A stretch of DNA of 7,882 nt from Thermodesulfovibrionales bacterium (GTDB lineage Bacteria > Nitrospirota > Thermodesulfovibrionia > Thermodesulfovibrionales > SM23-35). The notes below the pieces were generated by a model that was given only the letters and a program-made list of their open reading frames with translations, had not been told where the DNA came from and searched no databases. This document shows positions 1 through 5,906 of this stretch, in pieces; the first letter of the stretch is position 1; each line of letters begins with the position of its first letter. Position numbers and translations under genes: made by a program. The stretch is taken from the NCBI GenBank assembly GCA_022865525.1, contig JALHSV010000444.1, positions 1 through 7,882 on the forward strand, written 5' to 3'.

Positions 1-1890
1 TATCTCTGCTCCGTTGCTCTTTATGACCTCCTGGGGCGCTACAACATTTCCAAGGGATTTCGACATTTTCTTCCCCTGTCCGTCAACGGTGAATCCGTGG
101 GTAAGGACTGTTCTGTAAGGAGCTTTCCCCCTTGTCCCTACTGATGCAAGCAGCGAGCTCTGAAACCACCCCCGGTGCTGATCACTTCCCTCAAGGTACA
201 TGTCAGCGGGCCAGGATAGCCTGCTGTCAACTTCCATGACCGCAGCATGACTGACACCGGAGTCGAACCACACATCAAGTATATCCATTTCTTTTGAAAA
301 CGAAGTATGTCCGCATTTATTGCATGCATATCCTGCCGGCAAAAAATCCTCCGGTCTTTTCATGAACCATACATCTGTGCCTTGGTCTTCGATCAGTCTG
401 ACGATCTGTGCAAGGATGGATGGATCTGTAACAAACTCTTCGCAATTGTCGCATCTGAGGATTGTGATTGGTACCCCCCATGCCCTTTGCCTCGATATGC
501 ACCAGTCGGGCCTGTTGGTTACCATTCCATGGATTCTTTCTTTGCCCCATTTGGGAATCCAGATAACACGCTCGATTTCCGACAATGATTTTTCCCTCAG
601 GCTGCTTTTGTCCATAGAGATGAACCATTGTTCAGTAGCACGGAAGATGACAGGTTTTTTGCATCTCCAGCAATGAGGGTATGAATGCGTGACCCGTTCT
701 TCTTTTATGAGTGCGTTATGGTTTTTCAGTATTTCAATAATATCTGCATTCGCCTTGAATACGAACTTCCCTTGCAAGCCGGCAATCTGCTCAGCCTCTG
801 AGAACCGGAAATTACCGTGTTTGTCGACAGGCGCATAGATATCAAGTCCGTATTGGAGGCCTGTTTGGTAATCATCTTCTCCATGCCCCGGTGCGATATG
901 GACGATACCCGTTCCTTCTTCAAGAGATACAAATTCACCTAAAACTGCAATTGATTTTCTCCGGATGAAAGGATGGATCGCATGCATGCCTTCCATTTCC
1001 TTTCCTGAGATTTGGAGAAGGATGTTTCCTCCAAGGCCGATCTTTTCCCTGAGCGCTTCTTTTCTCCCCTCAGCAATGAGATAAACTTCGCTCTCCTGAT
1101 CAAGAGCTATATAGGTAAAATCCGGATGAAAGGCAAGGGCAAGATTAGCAGGGAGGGTCCAGGGAGTGGTGGTCCATATGAGCACAAATACTTTTCTCCC
1201 TGCGAGCGCAGGGAAGAACTTCAGGATAGTCGCCTCATCGAGTGCAAATTTCACAATAATCGAAGGTGATTCTTTGTTCCCGTATTCGACTTCTGCTTCA
1301 GCAAGGGCTGTGACACAGGAAGGACACCAGTGAACCGGTTTCTTCCCTTTATAGACGCTTCCTGACTCTACGAATTTGCTGAATTCCCTCACGATGATCG
1401 CCTCATACGAATTGGACATGGTCAGATACGGAGTCTGCCAGTCGCCAAAAACGCCGAGTCGTATGAATTCATCGCGCTGGATAGCAACGAACTCTGCAGC
1501 GTATTCCTTGCAGAGTTTTCTTTTCTCAAGGATAGCAAGGGTGTTCTTCTTGTCCCCAAGATTCTTGTCTACTTGAAGTTCAATAGGCAGTCCGTGGCAA
1601 TCCCATCCAGGGATATAGGGAGAATAAAAGCCACTCATCGATTTATACTTCACGATAATGTCTTTGAGTATCTTGTTTAAGGCATGTCCGATGTGAATGT
1701 GGCCATTTGCATATGGCGGACCGTCGTGAAGGATATAGGGGGCAGCGTTTTTATTCTTTTCCTGAATCCTGTCATATATTGCACTCTCTTCCCAGAACCT
1801 GAGCGTGAAAGGCTCTTTCTGGGTGAGATTCGCCTTCATGGGGAAATCAGTCCGGGGTAGGTTCAGGGTAGTCTTATAGTCCTCTGCCAT
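1..1890 (-). CDS. ileS: Isoleucine--tRNA ligase, N-terminal two thirds (runs off left edge)
   Basis: Cytoplasmic class Ia synthetase that attaches isoleucine to tRNA-Ile and hydrolyses mischarged valine. All 630 codons in the window are open, with no frameshift. The order is right for IleRS: HIGH at residues 66-69 within PYANGHIHIGHALNK, PGWDCHGLPIE just after it, the editing-domain threonine motif WTTTPWTLPAN at 239-249, the second editing motif HIAPGHGEDDY at 331-341 with its aspartate, RPDWCISR at 460-467, DVWFDSG, GSDQHRGWFQS at 568-578 and KMSKS at 608-612. Family members are about 930 residues long, so the anticodon-binding and C-terminal parts (roughly 300 residues) lie outside. The start ATG gives the usual N-terminus (DYKTTLNLPRTDFPM), but no Shine-Dalgarno sequence is visible before it. 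The gene lies 13 nt after the EF-G stop, so translation may be coupled. Two CxxC pairs (480/483 and 523/526) sit in an insert before DVWFDSG. The identification is secure. Confidence 0.97.
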   Translation of the reverse strand, partial: MAEDYKTTLNLPRTDFPMKANLTQKEPFTLRFWEESAIYDRIQEKNKNAAPYILHDGPPYANGHIHIGHALNKILKDIIVKYKSMSGFYSPYIPGWDCHGLPIELQVDKNLGDKKNTLAILEKRKLCKEYAAEFVAIQRDEFIRLGVFGDWQTPYLTMSNSYEAIIVREFSKFVESGSVYKGKKPVHWCPSCVTALAEAEVEYGNKESPSIIVKFALDEATILKFFPALAGRKVFVLIWTTTPWTLPANLALAFHPDFTYIALDQESEVYLIAEGRKEALREKIGLGGNILLQISGKEMEGMHAIHPFIRRKSIAVLGEFVSLEEGTGIVHIAPGHGEDDYQTGLQYGLDIYAPVDKHGNFRFSEAEQIAGLQGKFVFKANADIIEILKNHNALIKEERVTHSYPHCWRCKKPVIFRATEQWFISMDKSSLREKSLSEIERVIWIPKWGKERIHGMVTNRPDWCISRQRAWGVPITILRCDNCEEFVTDPSILAQIVRLIEDQGTDVWFMKRPEDFLPAGYACNKCGHTSFSKEMDILDVWFDSGVSHAAVMEVDSRLSWPADMYLEGSDQHRGWFQSSLLASVGTRGKAPYRTVLTHGFTVDGQGKKMSKSLGNVVAPQEVIKSNGAEI

Positions 1891-1903
1891 GGGTGCTAAC
1901 GGT

Positions 1904-4006
1904 TTACTTTTCTTCCGCTTTTTCTTTCTTGTGTGCTTCCCGCTCTGCGATTATCTTCTGTGTAAGATGACTGGGCAGCTCTTCATACTGGGAGAATTCC
2001 ATGGAATAGAGTCCCCTGGCGGATGTCAGACTGGTCAACTGATTGGCATAGGTGAGCATTTCAGACATAGGAACCTGTGCATTGATCTTCTGGTTTCCGC
2101 CGGCCTGTGGTTCAACTCCCTGAACCCTTCCCCGCTTGGAATTCAGGTCCCCGATAACCGCCCCAAGGGTATCATCAGGAGTTATTACCTCCACTTTCAT
2201 GATTGGTTCAAGCAAAACAGGCTTCGCATCCTGAACAGCCTTTCTGAGTGCCATGGACCCGGCGATCTTGAATGCCATTTCAGAAGAGTCCACTGTATGG
2301 TAGGAACCGTCGTATAAGGCAACTCTTATGTCAACAAGGGGATAACCGGCGATAACCCCTTCCTTCATGGTTTCTACCACGCCCTTTTCGACTGCGGGCC
2401 TGTATTGCTGCGGGATGACTCCTCCGACAATCTTATCGGCGAATTCGTATCCTCCACCTCTCGGCAGCGGCTCTATTGCCAACCAGCAGTCACCATATTG
2501 CCCGCGGCCACCCGACTGTTTCTTATATTTCGCCTGGGCTTTTGCAGGAACCTTAATGGTTTCTTTGTAAGGTACTTTCGGTGTTTTCATGAGAACCTCA
2601 ACCCCGAATTTCCTTTTCAGCCTTTCAAGGGTAACCTCGAGGTGAACCTGCCCCATTCCTGAAAGGAGCATCTCTTTGGTTTCTTCGTCTCTCTGGAATC
2701 TCAGGGTGGGATCCTCCTCAAGAATTCTGTGAAGGCCTGTACTCACCTTTTCCTCATCCCCTTTGCTCTTTGACGCTATTGCATAAGAGATGATAGGATC
2801 GGTGAATTTCACCTTTGTAAAAACTATTGGGTGAGATTCATCCGATAAGGTATCACCAGTAAAGGTTTCTTTCAGCTTTGCCACAACTCCTATTTCTCCG
2901 GCGCCTATTGTCTGGGCAGGTATCTGTTTTTTCCCCAGGAGATAGAAGACTTGGCCGATTCTTTCCTTTGCCCCTGTTGACGTGTTCAGGATATTGGAAT
3001 CAGCCTTCAGAGATCCTGAAAAGACCCTGAAAATGGAAAGCCTTCCTGCGAAGGGGTCGGCTATTGTTTTAAAAACATACGCCGATAACGGCTCTGTCTG
3101 CAGAGGTTTTCTTTCAACCTCTTTACCGTCCTTCGGGTGCTTTCCTTTGACAGGCGATATTCTTGCCATTTCTGAAGGTGAGGGGAGGCAGAGGATTACG
3201 CTATCAAGAAGCTGGGACACGCCGGTGTTCCTGAGAGCAGAGCCGCATGTTACCGGGATGAACCTCTTTGTCAGGGCACCTTCTTTTATCCCCTTTATTA
3301 TCTCCTCGTCTGTAAGAGTCCCGCCCTCAAGGTACTTCTCGAGCAGCGCATCATCAGATTCGGCAATTTTTTCGATAAGGTTTTTTCGATATTCCTCGGC
3401 TTCAGGAATCATGTCGGATGGTATGTCAGATTCTTTAGACTTTCCATTGTCGAAAATCAGGGCCTTCATTTTGATCAGGTCAACAATACCTTTGAAACCT
3501 TCACCTGATCCTATCGGCAACTGCATGGGTAAGGCATCTTTCCCAAAAGATTTTTCGAGTTCTCCTAATGCCCGCGAAAAGTTTGCGTTTTCTTTGTCCA
3601 TTTTATTTACAAAAACTATTCTTGGTATTTCGAATTCAGATGCGTATTTCCAGATCTTCTGTGTTTCCGCCTTCACCCCTGATAATGCGCTGACGATGAC
3701 GACCGCTCCATCAACACCCCTCAGGCATCCCCTGGTATCTTCAAGGAAATTGATAAAGCCGGGGGTGTCAACAAGGTTTATCCTGAAACCATTCCAGGTA
3801 CAAAAAGATATTGAAGAGCTAATGGTTATCTTTCTTGCTATTTCTTCCGGTTCATAATCGGTTGTTGTAGTCCCGTCGTCTACTCTTCCAAGCCTGTCAA
3901 TTGAACCGGAAGCGAAAAGCATTGCCTCAACAAGCGAAGTTTTGCCGGCACCGCCGTGTGCAATAACTGCAACATTCCGTATTTTATCTAGCTCAAAGTT
4001 TGCCAT
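1904..4006 (-). CDS. Elongation factor G paralogue, EF-G-2 class translational GTPase
   Basis: A 700-residue cytoplasmic ribosomal GTPase with the full EF-G layout: G domain about 1-290, domain II from about 300, domain III, domain IV with SGGRGQYG near 495, and domain V ending in a lysine/glutamate tail. GTP-binding motifs are AHGGAGKT (16-23), DTPG (80-83), NKMD (134-137) and GSA (255-257). Two positions depart from canonical EF-G: the P-loop aspartate (AHIDAGKT) is glycine 19, and the catalytic histidine of DTPGH is phenylalanine 84. These changes, plus the GRVDDGTTTTDYEPE switch region, resemble Thermus EF-G-2 as I recall it, so this is probably the second EF-G and not the housekeeping translocase FusA. 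A translocation, recycling or stress role cannot be told from sequence. The start ATG has a strong AGGGGG 5 nt upstream. The gene lies upstream of ileS and downstream of rseC in the same direction. Many pipelines would name it fusA. Confidence 0.95.
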   Translation of the reverse strand: MANFELDKIRNVAVIAHGGAGKTSLVEAMLFASGSIDRLGRVDDGTTTTDYEPEEIARKITISSSISFCTWNGFRINLVDTPGFINFLEDTRGCLRGVDGAVVIVSALSGVKAETQKIWKYASEFEIPRIVFVNKMDKENANFSRALGELEKSFGKDALPMQLPIGSGEGFKGIVDLIKMKALIFDNGKSKESDIPSDMIPEAEEYRKNLIEKIAESDDALLEKYLEGGTLTDEEIIKGIKEGALTKRFIPVTCGSALRNTGVSQLLDSVILCLPSPSEMARISPVKGKHPKDGKEVERKPLQTEPLSAYVFKTIADPFAGRLSIFRVFSGSLKADSNILNTSTGAKERIGQVFYLLGKKQIPAQTIGAGEIGVVAKLKETFTGDTLSDESHPIVFTKVKFTDPIISYAIASKSKGDEEKVSTGLHRILEEDPTLRFQRDEETKEMLLSGMGQVHLEVTLERLKRKFGVEVLMKTPKVPYKETIKVPAKAQAKYKKQSGGRGQYGDCWLAIEPLPRGGGYEFADKIVGGVIPQQYRPAVEKGVVETMKEGVIAGYPLVDIRVALYDGSYHTVDSSEMAFKIAGSMALRKAVQDAKPVLLEPIMKVEVITPDDTLGAVIGDLNSKRGRVQGVEPQAGGNQKINAQVPMSEMLTYANQLTSLTSARGLYSMEFSQYEELPSHLTQKIIAEREAHKKEKAEEK

Positions 4007-4073
4007 ACATTCCCCCTCTATTCTGAAAATAGGATATATCTATCAGGAAAGGTTGCCAGAGAACAATAATCAT
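3993..4073 (-). CDS. Possible 26-residue leader ORF overlapping the EF-G-2 start
   Basis: A short open frame in the rseC/EF-G gap starts at an ATG with a good AAGGGG (4080-4085) 6 nt upstream. It encodes 26 residues beginning MIIVLWQPFLI and ending MYGKL, then a TGA at 3993-3995 inside the EF-G gene. It overlaps the EF-G start in another frame by 14 nt, so ribosomes finishing it would end just past the EF-G start codon, which is a common translational-coupling geometry. The N-terminal half is hydrophobic, but no known family is recognised. At this length it could be chance. It is listed because the ribosome-binding site is better than those of the flanking real genes. The function is unknown, and a leader or coupling role is only an inference. 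Confidence 0.3.
   Translation of the reverse strand: MIIVLWQPFLIDISYFQNRGGMYGKL
4012..4017 (-). promoter_or_regulatory. Shine-Dalgarno sequence of the EF-G-2 gene
   Basis: AGGGGG on the minus strand, 5 nt before the ATG at 4006. It fixes the EF-G start and is the strongest ribosome-binding site in the leftward block. By contrast, neither rseC nor ileS has a recognisable one. Confidence 0.75.
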
Positions 4074-4097
4074 TCTTTACCCCTTATTAATTGTCCT

Positions 4098-4526
4098 TTA
4101 TTCTTCCACTATTTCCTCAATTACAGGCGTTGCTGCAAATTTTCTGTCTTGGCTGCTGCTCCATAGCTTAACCGAGAAAAAAGATAAAACGCATGCAGCA
4201 AATCCCGAAATTGCGGAAATACTATCCGGGTCATGACTAACAAAATAAGCACTCAGGACCTCCCTGCCAAGGACTGCCCCCATCACGAGGGCAAGGGCAG
4301 GAATTCCATAGACAATCAATGAACCTTTTAAATATGTGGTTGATTTCATTGAAATTATCACCTTCTGGCCGACACGTGCATGAACCGGATTCAGGGCTTC
4401 GATTGTCATCGACTGTCCCGATGGTTTGCATGTTTTCAATGAACATCCGTCACATGCACTTCTCTTAGGAACGGCAACTGTTGCATTGAAACCCTCGACA
4501 CGCTCGATAATACCGATTTCTTCCAT
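4098..4526 (-). CDS. RseC/MucC family (SoxR-reducing system type) inner-membrane protein
   Basis: A 142-residue protein. The N-terminal cytosolic part begins MEEIGIIERVEGFNATVAV, the typical RseC opening, followed by a cysteine cluster ACDGCSLKTC (Cys 25, 28, 33). Two hydrophobic segments follow at about 69-87 and 103-121, with a short linker between them and a charged tail rich in glutamate. RseC in E. coli is linked to sigma-E control and to reduction of SoxR along with the Rsx electron-transfer complex. Here neither sigma E, rseA/B nor rnf/rsx genes are nearby, so only the family is assigned. An in-frame GTG at 4544 would add six residues (VVKFEI). The ATG at 4526 is chosen because it matches the family start, though no Shine-Dalgarno sequence precedes either codon. 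The gene is the first of the leftward block, 91 nt before the EF-G gene, and divergent from panC. Confidence 0.85.
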   Translation of the reverse strand: MEEIGIIERVEGFNATVAVPKRSACDGCSLKTCKPSGQSMTIEALNPVHARVGQKVIISMKSTTYLKGSLIVYGIPALALVMGAVLGREVLSAYFVSHDPDSISAISGFAACVLSFFSVKLWSSSQDRKFAATPVIEEIVEE

Positions 4527-4534
4527 AATTTCGA

Positions 4535-4543
4535 ATTTTACCA
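4535..4543 (-). promoter_or_regulatory. Possible extended -10 immediately before rseC
   Basis: TGGTAAAAT on the minus strand fits the extended -10 pattern TGnTAnnnT. A start about 7 nt downstream would fall at or next to the ATG at 4526, giving an essentially leaderless rseC transcript. No good -35 is seen (GGACTT at the right distance). It is a weak candidate and an alternative to the distal promoter. Confidence 0.2.
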
Positions 4544-4600
4544 CAACAGGGCTTCAAAAGTCCCGACAGCGTTTTGACCTCACCACCTATCGAATCCGGT

Positions 4601-4628
4601 TTGACAAACGGAACTGTCTTTATATAGG
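4601..4628 (+). promoter_or_regulatory. Predicted sigma-70 promoter of panC
   Basis: A consensus -35 TTGACA lies at 4601-4606 and a -10 like TATAGG at 4623-4628, 16 nt apart. TATATA at 4621-4626 is an alternative -10 with 14 nt spacing. Transcription would start near 4635, giving an untranslated leader of about 50 nt before the GTG of panC. The -35 lies inside the 11-bp palindrome GTTTGACAAAC (4599-4609), which could be an operator. Confidence 0.5.
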
Positions 4629-4648
4629 TTATAGCAAAATATTTTCAA
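4619..4648 (-). promoter_or_regulatory. Predicted sigma-70 promoter of the rseC block, overlapping the panC promoter
   Basis: On the minus strand a -35 TTGAAA lies at 4643-4648, with TATATA (4621-4626, spacer 16) or TATAAA (4619-4624, spacer 18) as -10. The -10 region is the same AT stretch used by the panC promoter on the other strand. A start here gives an rseC leader of about 85 nt. Confidence 0.4.
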
Positions 4649-4685
4649 CCTTTAGCCCACATTATGTATACAAAGGTATGAAGAA

Positions 4686-5546
4686 GTGGAAATAATACGC
4701 ATACCAAAAATCATGCAGGATACTGTCAGCGGGTTACTTCTTTGTGGCAAGACAATAGGGTTTGTCCCGACAATGGGAGCCCTGCATGAGGGCCATCTCA
4801 GTCTGGTCAAAAGGGCAAGACAGGAGAACGATAAGACGGTTGTAAGCATATTTGTAAACCCCCTCCAGTTTGGGCCGGATGAGGATTTCCCCCGGTATCC
4901 GCGGGACGTGGAAGGAGATACGGAAAAACTTGCGAAAGAAGCAGCCGATATCCTTTTTATACCTGATGCCCCGCTGATGTATCCCGAAGGTTTTTTAACC
5001 CGTATCGAGGTGGGGAAGATTTCAGACAAGCTTTGCGGATTTTTCAGGCCGGGTCATTTTATTGGGGTTGCAACAGTTGTAGCGAAGCTCTTTCACATTG
5101 TTAAGCCCACAAGGTCATATTTTGGCCAGAAAGACTTTCAGCAGGCCGTCATCATTGGGAAAATGGTAAGGGATCTCAATATGGATATCGATGTAGTCAT
5201 ATGTCCGACCATCAGAGAAAAGGACGGCCTTGCCATGAGTTCCAGGAACGCATACCTTACTCAAGCAGAAAGGAAGGTATCTGGGGTTCTCTACCGGAGT
5301 CTGAAAGAGACAGCTGATCTCCTCACATCTGGTATAATAAATAGTATCCATCTCAAAGAAATGATGCATGAGAAGATTCTGCAAGAGCCTGCTGTATCAA
5401 GCATCGATTACGCAGGATTCTATGACCCGGAAACCCTTAAAGAACTATCTATGATCCAGGGTGACGTACTGCTTGCAGTTGCGGCAAAGATAGGGAATAC
5501 GAGGCTCATAGACAATATCCTTGTAACCATGAGGAAGGAGAGGTAA
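4686..5546 (+). CDS. panC: Pantothenate synthetase (pantoate--beta-alanine ligase)
   Basis: A cytoplasmic enzyme that joins pantoate and beta-alanine with ATP, via pantoyl adenylate, in the last step of pantothenate (coenzyme A precursor) synthesis. It has 286 residues, the usual family length. Signature motifs in order are VPTMGALHEGH (27-37, the HIGH-like nucleotide-binding motif), FVNPLQF (56-62), RYPR (70-73), RPGHFIGVATVVAKLF (121-136), YFGQKDFQQ (145-153, with lysine 149 in the KMSKS-like role) and MSSRN (184-188). The start is a GTG preceded by AAAGG at 4672-4676 with 9 nt spacing; this gives the usual VEIIRIPKIMQ opening, and no in-frame ATG exists upstream. An ATG at 4713 (residue 10) is less likely. 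The downstream gene follows after 5 nt. No panB or panD is in the window. The identification is secure. Confidence 0.97.
   Translation: MEIIRIPKIMQDTVSGLLLCGKTIGFVPTMGALHEGHLSLVKRARQENDKTVVSIFVNPLQFGPDEDFPRYPRDVEGDTEKLAKEAADILFIPDAPLMYPEGFLTRIEVGKISDKLCGFFRPGHFIGVATVVAKLFHIVKPTRSYFGQKDFQQAVIIGKMVRDLNMDIDVVICPTIREKDGLAMSSRNAYLTQAERKVSGVLYRSLKETADLLTSGIINSIHLKEMMHEKILQEPAVSSIDYAGFYDPETLKELSMIQGDVLLAVAAKIGNTRLIDNILVTMRKER
5535..5543 (+). promoter_or_regulatory. Ribosome-binding site of the small gene after panC
   Basis: AAGGAGAGG within the last codons of panC, 8 nt before the ATG at 5552. This strong site supports translation of the small downstream gene and its co-expression with panC. Confidence 0.7.
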
Positions 5547-5551
5547 CCTGA

Positions 5552-5890
5552 ATGCTTCAAAGAGTTCATATCCAGATACTTGACAACCCGACTGAGGGAG
5601 TCCTCTTTGATGATAATACAACGGAAATATCAGGGACGAATAAAATACTTACTGAGGAACTTTCCAATGAGATGAACTATTTTTATCCGTCTGTAGTGTA
5701 TGTCGAATATGTCGATCTTTTTATGGATGGGGAAGAAGAGTTTGATGATATCAAGGAGCTCTTACATTTGGGGGCCTTAAATACCCCGGTTGTTCTTATC
5801 AATGGTGTGCTCAAGGTCCATGGTGGCATACCTGCTTCCGTGATACGAAGGGAAGTGGATAAACTCCTCGCTGAAGGACTTATACACTGA
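5552..5890 (+). CDS. Small cysteine-free protein of probable thioredoxin-like fold, function unknown
   Basis: A 112-residue acidic soluble protein with no signal peptide or membrane segment. I do not recognise a named family. The C-terminal half, NTPVVLINGVLKVHGGIP (77-94), looks like the end of a thioredoxin fold: a Thr-Pro at 78-79 in the place of the conserved cis-proline, a beta hairpin (VVLINGVLKV), then a helix (ASVIRREVDKLLAEG). The N-terminal strand (RVHIQILDNP) and the VVYVEYVDLF strand with the acidic helix after it fit the same fold. There is no cysteine in the whole protein, so it cannot do CxxC redox chemistry. It starts 5 nt after panC with a good ribosome-binding site, so it is the second gene of a two-gene operon. 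It ends 9 nt before the converging corrinoid-activator gene. The fold is inferred and the role is unknown. Confidence 0.85.
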   Translation: MLQRVHIQILDNPTEGVLFDDNTTEISGTNKILTEELSNEMNYFYPSVVYVEYVDLFMDGEEEFDDIKELLHLGALNTPVVLINGVLKVHGGIPASVIRREVDKLLAEGLIH

Positions 5891-5892
5891 TG

Positions 5893-5906
5893 GGATTTGT
5901 TAATCC
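5893..5906. terminator. Weak hairpin between converging genes, doubtful terminator
   Basis: GGATT-TGTT-AATCC forms a 5-bp stem across the 9-nt gap and the stop codon of the activator gene. No run of T follows on either strand, so it is a poor intrinsic terminator. It is the only candidate between two genes that read into each other. Confidence 0.15.

Noticed and set aside
1889..2317. A 142-codon plus-strand open frame over the C-terminal part of the EF-G-2 gene
   Set aside because: Antisense to a certain gene, with no recognisable domain and no promoter or convincing ribosome-binding site.
2982..3857. A 291-codon open frame on the plus strand inside the EF-G-2 gene
   Set aside because: It lies fully antisense to a gene with clear EF-G motifs, shows no family resemblance and has serine/proline/phenylalanine-rich composition typical of an antisense shadow.
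4678..4695. ATG at 4678 opening a five-codon frame (MKKWK) across the panC start
   Set aside because: Too short to be evaluated. The AAAGG before it is better spaced for the panC GTG at 4686, and the overlap looks accidental.
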